Source: Hirsutella rhossiliensis
Lineage: Eukaryota > Ascomycota > Sordariomycetes > Hypocreales > Ophiocordycipitaceae
DNA length: 64,000 nt
Direction of reading: 5' to 3'
NCBI RefSeq assembly: GCF_020360975.1
Contig: NW_025408683.1
Coordinates: 434,001 to 498,000 of the forward strand
Part shown: positions 26,205-35,354 of the stretch, piece after piece
Position numbering within the stretch: the first letter of the stretch is position 1
Layout: every line of letters begins with the position of its first letter
Notes under the pieces: generated by a model
The model's input: only the letters and a program-made list of their open reading frames with translations
What the model was told of the DNA's origin: nothing
Databases searched by the model: none
Translations under genes and position numbers: made by a program

Positions 26205-26901
26205 TATTAAAAGGTATAAGTAATAAGCGTAGAATTAGGTAATCGATAACGTAAGCGGAAAGATTGGTCGAAGGAGTATAGGGTAGGATTTCGTCCGGAG
26301 TTTATAACGAGCATATAAGGGGCTAAATAATATATTAAAAGAATAGCGTTATAAAGGATACTAGTAAACTTACTTATCTTATCTACTACTCCTAGGGAAA
26401 TCCTTTGTCTTTTATAAACTATTGCTCGCCTACTAGTAGACTAATTAGTTAGCTTTCTAGTATATTCTATAGTGCTTAAAAAGCTCTATCTATAGTATAT
26501 CTTCGTAACTTAGTAGGTGGTCTAATTATAGCGTGATAGTTAACGTAAGACTATAGGTTCTAGTATAAGTAGTAGATTTAACTAGAATGTTCTATGCCCT
26601 ACCTATTCTCGTATCGCGGATATCTTCGGAACCGCTAGGCTAAAATAGGCAATAGGGTATCCTTTCTGCTCGTAATTAACTTATGCATTTTATATATATT
26701 TTTGTTTATAGGGATAGGCTTATCCTAACCCGCTTTTCCTAGAGGAAGGTATAAATGTTTAGTAGAGGTCTTTATCTTTTAAGGGTTATTCCCTTAGACT
26801 ATATTATAGAGCCTCTTTTTACTAGCTTATTCTATAAAGCCTCCCTATACCTATTATTTCTTTATAATAGTAAAATAGGAATATAAGGGTATATTCTTAT
26901 A
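26205..26901 (-). repeat. CopB solo LTR in GypA
   Basis: A 697-bp copy of 8,129-8,825 flanked by the 5-bp duplication TATAC (26,200-26,204 and 26,902-26,906). GypA is continuous on either side. It still has more CA and TG than the DNA around it, so it is probably a late arrival or only lightly mutated. Confidence 0.9.
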
Positions 26902-27627
26902 TATACTCGCTATAGTTTATAGGTATAATTATAGGGATAAGTAGCTCTTATAAAGCTAGCGTAATTAAGTCCTATAACTATATAAACTTCGCGCTATCTT
27001 CTTATACTATAATTCCCGCTACCTATAAGAGCGTCTCTTTAAAGTTAAGGAGAAATTCGCTAAAAGTCTACCTATCCCTTTACCTAAGGGTCTATAGCCT
27101 ATCCTACGCCTTCTCGTACTTTTATACGTTACTAAACGTATATATAAGGTATTAAAAGACGTCTTATAAGTTGCGTTTACTCCTAGGGCCGCCCTTATCT
27201 TAGAATCTAAAGATCTGCTATATCTAAGGCTCCGGTAGTATATAAAGAAGCGAATACTACGCTATATTATAATAGCTATTTAGGCCTTATTTCTTATCTA
27301 TTATAAACTTTATCTATAGCTAGCTAAGGAAGAAGTAAAAGGACTTAAGCTTACTATCCTAAGTCGGCTAAGGAAGTAGCTTCTATATTAGTAGTACCGC
27401 TACTATAACTAGTATTATAGAGGTTATAGGGGTTAACGCTAGTCTTATAGACGGCTCTTTTAATATAGCGAGAACCTTATTTTTCTTACTAGCCGTCGTA
27501 CTTTTAATCGCTTTTAAGATAGCTATAATACTTCCTATCCGCTTAAGGGGTAGTAGGGTGCTCCTTTAAGAAAGTAGCACCCTTTTTAAGGAAATATCTA
27601 TTAGATCTATTAGTTAATAGCTTATAC
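26902..27627 (-). mobile_element. GypA gag 5' part
   Basis: Continues the GypA copy (collinear with about 48,705-49,424). The stretch near 27,560-27,625 leading into the LTR (ATCTATTAGATCTATTA) matches 49,390-49,420. Confidence 0.8.
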
Positions 27628-27813
27628 TATTATAAAGTAAGTAGAGGCGTATATATAGGTGCTATTTATAGGACAATATTAATAAGCTATATAGAGCTCT
27701 TTTATATATAGCTAGCTAATATATATATATATAAGATCCGGCCTTTTATATATAACTATATAGCTTAGGCCGAAGCTTAAGCCTATAACTTATAATAGTT
27801 AAAGACTCTTATA
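27628..27813 (-). repeat. GypA 5' LTR
   Basis: A 186-bp LTR matching 49,425-49,610. The adjoining outer bases (TACTA) do not match those of the LTR at 4,669, so the two are not a simple pair. Confidence 0.85.
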
Positions 27814-28667
27814 TACTATAGTACCTAGGCTACTTAAAGGGATGCCCTGCTATACCCTTCCTTATAAGGAAGGTTATAAATATAACTTATAACTACTAGT
27901 TAAACGGTAAGAGTAGGTTATATAACCCTATTAATCGTAAGTTTAACTCTACTTAGGGCGGAAGAGTAGGTTATATAACTACGCCCTAGGGGGGGCGCGG
28001 GTAATAAACTTAGGGACTTAAGGGGAGAGGAAATAAGGGGCTTCTCCTTATATCCTCTCCCCTAAGTCCTAGCTTTTATCTTTTACGTGCTATTCCTTTT
28101 TACCTAGCCCTATAGTAGCTATATCCCTTATAAGAGGGGCAATAGTAATAGCTTTTAACTACTAGTTAAGCGGTAAGAGTAAGTTATATAACCCTAACTA
28201 ACTAATATTTAAACCCTCCTTTAGTAAGAGGGGTAACTAGTACTACGTACTTAAAGGATATATAGTACTAGTTACCGAACTATATTACCTTTACTATATT
28301 TACCTTATTTTTATAAGATACTATTAAGAGCCTCCCTTATTTTAAGATAACCTCCTTAAAATAAATAATAACGTAGCTAAATTTAATATTAAAATAGCCT
28401 TATATTTATTAGACTAAACGCTCCTCTATATATTACCCTATTATTTAGAAGCTAGGGTAGTAAGGGGGTATATTAAGGAGAGTAAGTATAAGAGGCTATA
28501 GTTATACTTAGTAGACTTAATAGTTATATATAAGGAAGCCTGCCTAACTAATATAACTCCCCTTATATAAGGATATTATATAGGCCTAACTTAGGTATAG
28601 GAATATCTTAATGCCCTCTTTTAGCTAGCTATATATAGTTACTATACCTATATAAGCCCCTCCCTTG
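27814..28667. other. RIP-scarred spacer with a duplicated tRNA-like motif
   Basis: No coding relic recognised. It contains a sequence of about 40 bp, AACTACTAGTTAAACGGTAA then GAGTAGGTTATATAACCCT, at 27,889-27,930, with a near copy at 28,155-28,195. In the first copy AGTTTAACTCTA follows (27,939-27,950). TAGTTAAACGG resembles a tRNA A box and GTTTAACTC a degraded B box (GGTTCAANTCC), so a tRNA-derived SINE or decayed tRNA gene is possible. AGGGCG...CGCCCT around 27,955-27,988 is a small inverted repeat. Confidence 0.35.
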
Positions 28668-29538
28668 TCCTAATAGATAGACCAAGACATGCATTACTAA
28701 ATTTACCTTTCTATGCCCCTATTTCTTCTACTATGCTCTGAAGCCACTGCTTGAGAATCCCGTTATTCCTGGACTCACTTAGATTGGCATACCTTTCGCG
28801 AGGCCAGATCCCAAGCGCGCTTCTGCAGTGTGACAACGCAGGTCTTTGCTGGTCATGCATTCACCAATGCAAAAGACCAGAATGTAGCTGAGCTACGATC
28901 TGCACATGCAAGGACACCTCAAATGGCTCACATCACCTTTGCCGGCTGCTGCGGGCTTTCTTCTACGCCAATTGCCTAGACGTCACAGTCTGGACTGATG
29001 CCTAGACCACCCGTGCATAGACCCTGAAGCCAACTGCAGCAACACGCATCCATCTCAAGCGTCGACCGTAAGCGGCGACGACAACAGGAGCGGGTAGCTG
29101 ACGACCGACGGCGCATTTGCCTTCAGATCATTTATCTTGAATCTTTATTGAGTACAGTATAGTTGTACATAGCAAAATACTGTATTTCCTTAATCGGAAG
29201 TGGTGGGCCAGCCTGCATCGTAGTGAATCATCCCAACTCTGTCCCGATATCAGCCAAGCTGTCGAAATAGGCAGACGGCAGCCTCGCAAGAGAATGGCAC
29301 ACAATTGAGACAGTACAAAAGGTCATTTTGAAGCTGAGTTGCGCGTGCAATCCACCGCTGAGACTACATGTATCTGAAATGGACGCGTAAGTGCATCCGC
29401 TGGCGGATAGACGGTCGAAGACGATGTGAGTCATTTATTAGTCCTGCTTGTAAGTTATCTAGTCTGCATTGCCGCACCCCGCTCTGTTTGAAACTAACCA
29501 ACTCTATCTGCGCCACGCCAATCACTAGCTGATACACT

Positions 29539-29552
29539 GGCGCCCGGGCGCC
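29539..29552. repeat. Perfect 14-bp GC palindrome
   Basis: GGCGCCCGGGCGCC, followed 15-20 bp later by AGGGCGCCTGGCG, a partial repeat of the same theme. It could be a binding site or a hairpin; nothing nearby identifies its role. Confidence 0.4.
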
Positions 29553-29849
29553 ATTTTAATCAACAGGGCGCCTGGCGACCCTATTGGCGCGCTTGTGCGA
29601 CGCAGGCTTTCCCTCCATTATTATACTTGCCCATTCGCCAATTCGATCAAAAAGAATTGGTGTGGGGGGGGGGAAGAGAAATTGCTACATTTTGACGGCG
29701 ATATTTTCCTTGGACCAAGTCCTTATCAAACTGGCCCATTTATACACTGCTCTGCCGAGGCGGCGTTCAAGTACGAGGCTCGCTTCGCTGCTTCTTACAG
29801 TCCCGATTAAAACTCTTCCGGATGTCTATCACAACTCGTCTCTTGTTTG

Positions 29850-30541
29850 CTAGTGGTTGTCAGTTATCATCCCCTTGCCGACCTGGGCTTCAACTCGCTC
29901 GTCCTCCGACTTGCTCCAGTCCTAATACGATATCATCTCTTCCTTCGTCCATTCTCTTGACCCTGTTGAAGTGGTGCAGCGCTTGGACATACATTTGTAG
30001 GCTAAACACCATGCACAGCTCTGTTTGCCATGGCCCATACCTGAGTGGAAGCTCCTTCGCCCTACGATATCGCTGGTTGGTCACCACGTTGCTGGCGGGC
30101 CCCGCCGCATACCATGCGCGTCTCGCGGCAATATATCTGCTGTATATGACCTGTGCGGAGTCGTAACACATCGTTGGTAAGGGAGAGTCGTGCAAAGTAG
30201 GTGGCTCGGGAACCGGAGACTCTTCGCTGGCCGAGTTTTGCATGCTTCCAGCCGAGCACTCCGCGATGACAGAAGGGGATGGGGCAATAGGTGAGTCTGG
30301 GGCAGGGGGGAGGCAAGCAGGGCCTTGAACAGGCGGGAGAGCGTCCAACATCTTCGCCAGCGCATTGGACAGCTTTGACAAAAGGTATCTCTCGTGACAC
30401 CGAAACACTTTCCAGGGGGTCAGCTGGAAGAAGAGCTGTAGATGGCCCTGGAGTGGTGTGTAGCTGCGGGACCGGATCTAAGACCTGTGCCGCTTGTGCA
30501 GGCAACTCTTTGAACCTCGGCGGAAAATCCCTTGAGGTCAT
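29850..30541 (-). pseudogene. Decayed fungal gene of unknown function
   Basis: Pieces of one protein appear in three minus frames. An ATG at 30,541 opens MTSRDFPPRFKELPAQAAQ. A second frame carries LTPWKVFRCHERYLLSKLSN, a Pro/Ser-rich linker, then YIAARRAWYAAGPASNVVTN and LPLRYG (about 30,110-30,030). A third frame gives AWCLAYKCMSKRCTTSTGS (about 30,010-29,955), EWTKEEMISY, an in-frame TAG (29,922-29,924), then DWSKSEDERVEAQVGKG. The order and motifs resemble a repeated fungal hypothetical-protein family that I recall with W-C-L-x-Y-K-x-M, W-T-x-E-E-M and Y-L-D-W motifs; I cannot name a function. The first frame change may be an intron (a weak GTCTTA donor and TTCCAG acceptor would join phase-correctly). 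The second, near 30,016-30,025, looks like a frameshift. With the TAG this points to a pseudogene. Confidence 0.55.
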
Positions 30542-30740
30542 GATACGGTCAACTTAAAAAAGGTAGGGTGAATGCCTACTGCTCTTAGAACTACCGTTGC
30601 ACCATGGAAAAGAGATACGCGCACCTGATTTTTAGATGCACGGTTTAATGACTCTATACGAACCGTTCTGGCAATTGTCGGTCTATGTTGGAATTGCCTC
30701 TCCTTATGTGGAAGAGGCAGCTACGGACTATATAGTAGAA

Positions 30741-30758
30741 CTACGCCGGCCGGCGTAG
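30741..30758. repeat. Perfect 18-bp palindrome
   Basis: CTACGCCGGCCGGCGTAG, an uninterrupted dyad in intergenic sequence. About 75 bp downstream (30,835-30,853) TGGGCTCCC-G-GGGAGCCCA forms a second perfect dyad with one central base. Both could form hairpins; no terminator or coding context is evident. Confidence 0.45.
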
Positions 30759-31691
30759 CCGGTTTGCAAGAACTCTGGCCGTTGCCATTGTTGCCAGTGC
30801 CCCTTGCAGCTGGTGGTGTCAGCCGCCCGTGCCCTGGGCTCCCGGGGAGCCCATACCTCATCCTAGCGCTCAGGAAATATATCAAACGTCATGACAAAGT
30901 GCTAGCACTAAGGATCGACCGGTATATAGGATGACACTGCTGCCATCAGGGCGGCCATAAATGATGACGGCCGGCGACGCAGACAAAACTGCGGTAGCTT
31001 AACCACGAAGAACGCTACTGTCTACCTGCCGCCTGGTAATCACCCGATGTCAACGGCATTATAAGAGTATAACTCGTTAATTAGGACTCGCACGTAGACA
31101 TCTCCGTAGCCATATATACATTGATTGATATAGACATATTTGATGTTAAGGTCATCCATATCCATATAAATACAGGCGCTGCCTATCAATATATATTGTT
31201 AAGTATTAATAGTTTGGTCCTCTTGTTTCTATTTCTCATTCAGCCGCGTATTTTAGGTCAGTTTACTTCCTCGCATATAAACTGTTGCGGTGTGAATAGA
31301 GGCCGAACATGAGAACAGCATGCATTCTTGGCTACATAAATCCTTTGCTGCGCTCGGTCAGTCTGGGGCTTGATATGTATCATGTGCTTTAGTACGATGT
31401 TGTAGTCGGCCTCGCAGTAATTTACTCTATTAATAAGAATTGCCAATCTTAATGATTAATATTAATATAAGTCTGCTCTTTATAATATATAACAATATGC
31501 TAAAAATATGTATTCGTTTATTATTGGGACGTCTGCCCGCACTACAAGGGGGCATGCGTCTAGCACGCCGGAAGGGGATGTAAAGGAGATCTAACTCGGT
31601 AATGCGATAGAGTGAATTGTAACGCTGCTTTTGCCTGGTTTCGGTTTACCGTAAAAACTCCTAAATTACAAACTCGGACGGACTTAGTGGT

Positions 31692-31947
31692 CTAGGCCGG
31701 TAAGGGCCCCATAGAGCTCGGCTTTCTAAGCTTGTCGATAAGAAGTACTTTTACGCGCTTGTCCCGCCGTCTGACACTTGCTCTATACAGATCTAGTGGA
31801 ACTCGACACTGTAGGGCACCACCGCCGCGCGCCGCTAAGACCGTCCGAATTCTACGAGCTTCTACGGTAGTCCTAGCAACAAACGGACTTAAGTTGGGTA
31901 ACTTAACTTTAAGACGCGCTACTAAACTCAAGGCAATTGGACCTTAG
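31692..31947. other. Overlapping open frames on both strands, no recognisable product
   Basis: An open frame of 79 codons on the minus strand and one of 71 on the plus strand overlap almost completely. Neither has a recognisable domain, and both are short and Arg/Leu-rich. The sequence is slightly poorer in CA/TG than the rest of the island and could be a fragment of a lightly mutated repeat. It lies about 170 bp upstream of the LtrA start, so part may be promoter. Confidence 0.25.
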
Positions 31948-32040
31948 CAAGGACATGCCGTAGTGGACTTCTGCTTGCCTCGTTGTCTCATACTTAAATC
32001 CCCCCACCCGTAACGAGCTCTTGTTAACGCCTTGTAAACC

Positions 32041-32112
32041 TTTTTTTTTTTGCAACAACAGCATTGTTGCAGCCCTTAGGAAAACACAATCCCGCGCCTG
32101 TCTTTCCCCGTC
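32041..32112 (+). promoter_or_regulatory. T11 tract and probable 5' leader of the LtrA gene
   Basis: A run of eleven T is followed by GCAACAACAGCATTG and a CT-containing leader ending CCCCGTC just before ATG. Pyrimidine tracts shortly upstream of the start are common in fungal promoters. No TATA box is obvious. Confidence 0.35.
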
Positions 32113-34151
32113 ATGTCTACAGCTGCTAAATCGGGTCCTCGGCCCCATGGGCAACTACTGACCCTACCTGATGGTAAGAAGGTCATTGTATCCTCCCCAA
32201 AGGACATCCATAGGCAGCGACAGGAAAATCCGAACAGAGACGAATCCCAGGCCGAGGTCGAACATGTTGTCCAAGGCTCGACCGAGCACATCAGCCATCT
32301 CCAGCAGCTACGAGAGCATTACGAAAACCGCCGGGCGCAGTTGCGAGAACGTCTTGACCCGACGTTTGACGAATTCGAACATGTCCTACAGCAACTGAAC
32401 TCAGTGGTGCAAGATCTGGAGCGTTTATCGACTCGGACAGCCGGACTAAACGTTAATCTTGGCAAATTCGGATTTAATCCCAATCTTCGCACTTATGATA
32501 AAGAGGGAACTAGTGCGGAGTTTTCAGGAGAGCCCAATGCCGACAAGATGTCCGATGAGGTGGAAGGTCAAAGCCACCGGCAGCCTTCGACGATTAGGCT
32601 GTTCAAGAAGCCGGTAGTAAGGCAGTGGTTTCATCAAAACCTTATTTGGCGAACATCAGAGCCAACAGAGATCATGGCGGTTGAGTTGTTCTTTGATCTT
32701 CTCTATGGTAAGGTCTTAATAGCTCATATTTCGAATGGAAACCTGTGTCTGACCCTAAAGGCAGTCGGCATTATTCATAGCAATGGCGAGCATATGTCGG
32801 AAGAGCCTAATGGCCATGAGCTGCTGCGTTTTGCCATTACGTTTATGATGTCATGGAAGATCTGGACAGACATCACTTCGGCCCTAAATTGGTTTGAAAC
32901 GGATGATCTCCTTACAAGATTGGAGATTCTATTTGCTATTGCTTGTCTCTTAGCGTGAGTACCCCTAGTGATGCTTTCTATAGTCTAGCTGACGACTAAC
33001 TTGTTCCAGCTTCACTACAAACATGACCAACAGCTTTGCGGAAGATAAAGGTCAGGATACTTACACGCAATTGGTTTCATTCTACCTTGCGGTACGGCTC
33101 CTGTTCGCAGTACACTATGCTCTAATTGCGTATCTGCTGCCTATGATTAGGGGCATGATGGTATGTTTATCTATCAGTGCTATCGTTCCGTCTGCACTTT
33201 GGATTGCCAGTATCCACGTCGATATGCCATCACGCCTTGGACTTACATGGGCCGCACTACTACTTGATATATATGGCCAGGGGATTTTCTACGGCTTCTT
33301 TAGGTACGGCAGTAAGTTGGGCGATAAGTCTACGTTGATGAAGTGTTTGAACCGCTACTTTGAGTTTATCCCTGCGATAAGCATCGAGCATAGGGTAGAG
33401 AGGATGAACGCCTTCGTCTCCCTTATACTAGGGTACTCAGTTGTAGGCATCCTGTTCCAGAGCAAGGGTGGCTACAGTGTAAATGCCTTTCTAGGCAAAG
33501 CTGTTCTAGGATTGCTCCAGGCCTTTACCTTCAACTGGATCTACTTCGACATCGACTCAGAAAACATCAGCCAGCATGCGATTCGTCGCTCTGCCACCGC
33601 CGGTAATAATACATGCTGACGAAATATAAGATCTCTGCTAATCGGCCACAGCTACTCTATGGCAGCTCGTCCACCTCCCATTCGTCATGGCCTATATTAT
33701 CTCGACATAGGCACTGTCAACCCTTGTCCTGGCTACCGACGTCCCGGGTACCGATTCTGAGCAGCTTGCGAGCCCTTATCACGAGCGTGCCGAGGCCCAC
33801 ATTGGAGACGGAGTTCGCTTTTTCTACTGCCATGGTTTGGCCGTCGCTCTCCTTTGCATGGGAGCCATCTCACTGTGCCACGACCATCTAATCCCAAGCA
33901 ACATCCGACTGGCTAAGAAGTATAGACTCTTCAACCGTGTTGCCGTTCCTCTCGTTATGTTTCTCCTACCGCTGGCACACTCCCTCCGATCCCTATCCTT
34001 GATCTCAATTACGACTAGCCTGACAGCGTGGGTTCTCATTGTGGAGCTATGGGGTAGGTCCACTAAGGATGAGCAGTTTATTAAATTTGGGGAGAAGAAG
34101 AGACATGCCGTGTGCAGTAGCACAACTGCGGAGCCGGAAATCAATGGCTGA
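32113..34151 (+). CDS. LtrA-family (low temperature requirement A) multipass membrane protein, four exons, one in-frame TAG
   Basis: Exons 32,113-32,707, 32,765-32,954, 33,010-33,602 and 33,652-34,151 join in phase to 625 codons plus stop. Residues 1 to about 165 are hydrophilic, with a likely coiled coil (HLQQLREHYENRRAQLRERL). The family signature VELFFDLLYV follows at about residue 195 and is joined exactly across intron 1. Then come about nine hydrophobic segments, with LWQLVHLPFVMAY and FFYCHGLAVALLCMGAISL typical of the C-terminal half. LtrA proteins are integral membrane proteins of poorly known function; a role here is unproven. Codon 479 is TAG (33,708-33,710), inside a stretch conserved on both sides (AYIIST-stop-ALSTLVLATD). 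It is reachable from CAG or TGG by a RIP-type transition and would truncate the protein at 478 residues. No intron with plausible borders removes it. The gene is either a recent pseudogene, a truncated protein or contains a sequencing error. Confidence 0.85.
32708..32764 (+). other. Intron 1 of the LtrA gene
   Basis: 57 bp, GTAAGG...GCAG, with CTGAC 12-16 bp before the acceptor as branch site. Its length is a multiple of three and it contains no stop, so it reads through as coding. Splicing restores DLLYVGIIHSNGEH. Confidence 0.85.
32955..33009 (+). other. Intron 2 of the LtrA gene
   Basis: 55 bp, GTGAGT...TTCCAG, with CTGACGACTAAC as branch region. Splicing joins ACLLA to FTTNMTNSF in phase. 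Confidence 0.88.
33603..33651 (+). other. Intron 3 of the LtrA gene
   Basis: 49 bp, GTAATA...CCACAG, with CTGAC and GCTAAT as candidate branch sites. The phase fits exactly: exon 3 leaves one base and exon 4 supplies two, giving SATAATLWQLVHL. Confidence 0.82.
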
Positions 34152-34262
34152 CAAGGGGCCATGGTGCGCCAGTTACGTGCGGTGAGGCGGCTATTTGAGT
34201 ATGAGCCACTTTCTCTAGAATACAAGTCTTAGATCCCCAGTCGCATTTATAAGCGTAGCTCC

Positions 34263-34868
34263 GGGTGGTGATTAATACAGTGTTAGTTAAGTTAACATCG
34301 ATTAACTTTACTAAATTCCTCGACTCCTTATATATAAAATATTATTAATGCTAGCAATCTATTTATTTTTTTCGATTTTACCTACTATAAGCATTTCTCC
34401 TTATAAGCTGCTAGGTATTTTAGATAAGTTATAACTAGTATTAATTTAATAAGACTAAGTTAAGGTTAAGGGTAAAGTCGTTAAAAACTATATAATACTA
34501 CTTTTATTAGATCCCTTAAGCCGCTTTACTCTCCTAGGAAAGTTATATAAATACCCTAAAATTATCGCGTACCCTATATACGTTAATTAACGCTATCGCT
34601 TATATCTATTAAGCGGCTACTACCTTTTATATAATAAAAATACTATATAGATTTAAATTTAGGTTTCTACTAGCCTAGTAATAGCTTATATTCCTTAAAG
34701 GTATAAAGCCTTAAAGCAATAATATAATATAGTTTAAAATTATTAATTTAAGTTGTTTTTTATAAGTAGATAAAGATAAATCTAATATATATTCTTACCT
34801 ATAGCACTCTATTTATAAGTACCTAGAAGTACTATCTTAGATTTATAGATTTTTAAGGTACTTATTTC
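34263..34868. other. AT-rich RIP-scarred spacer with a dispersed 70-bp repeat
   Basis: No coding relic recognised. The stretch 34,563-34,630 (ATCGCGTACCC, then CGTTAATTAACGCTATCGC and TATTAAGCGGCTACTACC) recurs at 52,728-52,798 and 53,029-53,100. The two right-hand copies are also flanked by related AT-rich sequence, so this may be part of a larger unidentified repeat. Confidence 0.45.
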
Positions 34869-35354
34869 TATCCTAAAGTATAGCTTAATTTATATTCTCT
34901 AAGATAACCCTTAGTAATAGAGACCTAGGAAGCTAAAAAACAACCGGTATAAAAGAAGGAAGAAGGAGCTAAAAGGTAGTATAGAAAGGAAGGTAAGGGT
35001 AAGAGGGGAAGTAAAAGTAGCAATAGCTTCCTATAGAGATAGTAAAAGATAAGATAGATATACTAGTAACGACTAGAATAAAGGGGAAAAATTAGTAAAA
35101 AGCTCGATAGTTAAGAGGATATTAATAGCTTCTTTAAGTAAGATCTTCTTTATTAATTAAGATACTAAATATATATAAAAAGAGGTATTAAATAAAGGAA
35201 AGAAGGATAATTAAGGCAATATAATAATTACTCCCTTACTATAATTACTACCCTTATAAGAATTAAATAACTTTGCCCTACCTATCTAACTCCTAACTTT
35301 TACTTTTACCTTTATATATTTTATATATACTTCTTATATCTCTCTTTATAAGAG
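34869..35354 (+). repeat. CopA LTR, inverted copy
   Basis: Reverse complement of the CopA LTR at 42,061-42,541, beginning near TATCCTAAAGTATAGC and ending CTCTTTATAAGAG. It is followed directly by CopA leader and gag sequence, so it is a 5' LTR. Confidence 0.8.

Larger units (their letters stand above)
28668..34262. other. RIP-spared island with normal dinucleotide content
   Basis: CA and TG become common from about 28,668 (AGACCAAGACATGCATTAC) and vanish again after about 34,262. The edges are sharp on the scale of tens of bases. The island holds the LtrA gene and the decayed minus-strand gene. I found no gene in 28,668-29,850, 30,600-31,690 or 31,950-32,110; the open frames there overlap in several registers and look random. 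No copy of any of this sequence occurs elsewhere in the window. Confidence 0.85.

Noticed and set aside
4669..27813. One single GypA element spanning both LTRs with everything else nested inside
   Set aside because: The outer bases (GAGAT on the left, TACTA on the right) do not form a target duplication, and much of GypA pol is missing, so a simple nest is not supported.
29228..29434. A 68-codon minus-strand open frame in the island
   Set aside because: No domain, no promoter or intron signals, and a length expected by chance in sequence of this composition.
29584..30166. Three plus-strand open frames of 71-114 codons
   Set aside because: They overlap one another or lie opposite the minus-strand pseudogene, which has recognisable motifs. 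None of the three has family-like sequence.
30081..30557. Additional frames on both strands over the decayed gene
   Set aside because: Register shadows of the pseudogene; only the frames carrying the ordered motifs were kept.
31121..31446. Two short overlapping open frames (63 codons plus strand, 62 codons minus strand)
   Set aside because: AT-rich intergenic sequence with no recognisable product; they partly overlap on opposite strands.
32076..32398. Open frames overlapping exon 1 of the LtrA gene (one minus, one plus)
   Set aside because: They overlap a well-supported exon in other frames and have no protein-family features.
33661..33710. A fourth intron that would remove the TAG
   Set aside because: The only short candidate (GTCCAC...CATAG, about 41 bp) would delete the conserved VHLPFVMAY segment and has no branch site.
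33613..33891. A 92-codon plus-strand open frame considered as the real fourth exon
   Set aside because: The frame used from 33,652 gives the LtrA-like LWQLVHLPFVMAY sequence and fits the intron phase; this one gives Ser/Arg-rich sequence without family features.
33824..34225. A 133-codon minus-strand open frame
   Set aside because: Antisense to exon 4 of the LtrA gene, whose plus-strand reading is clearly family-like.
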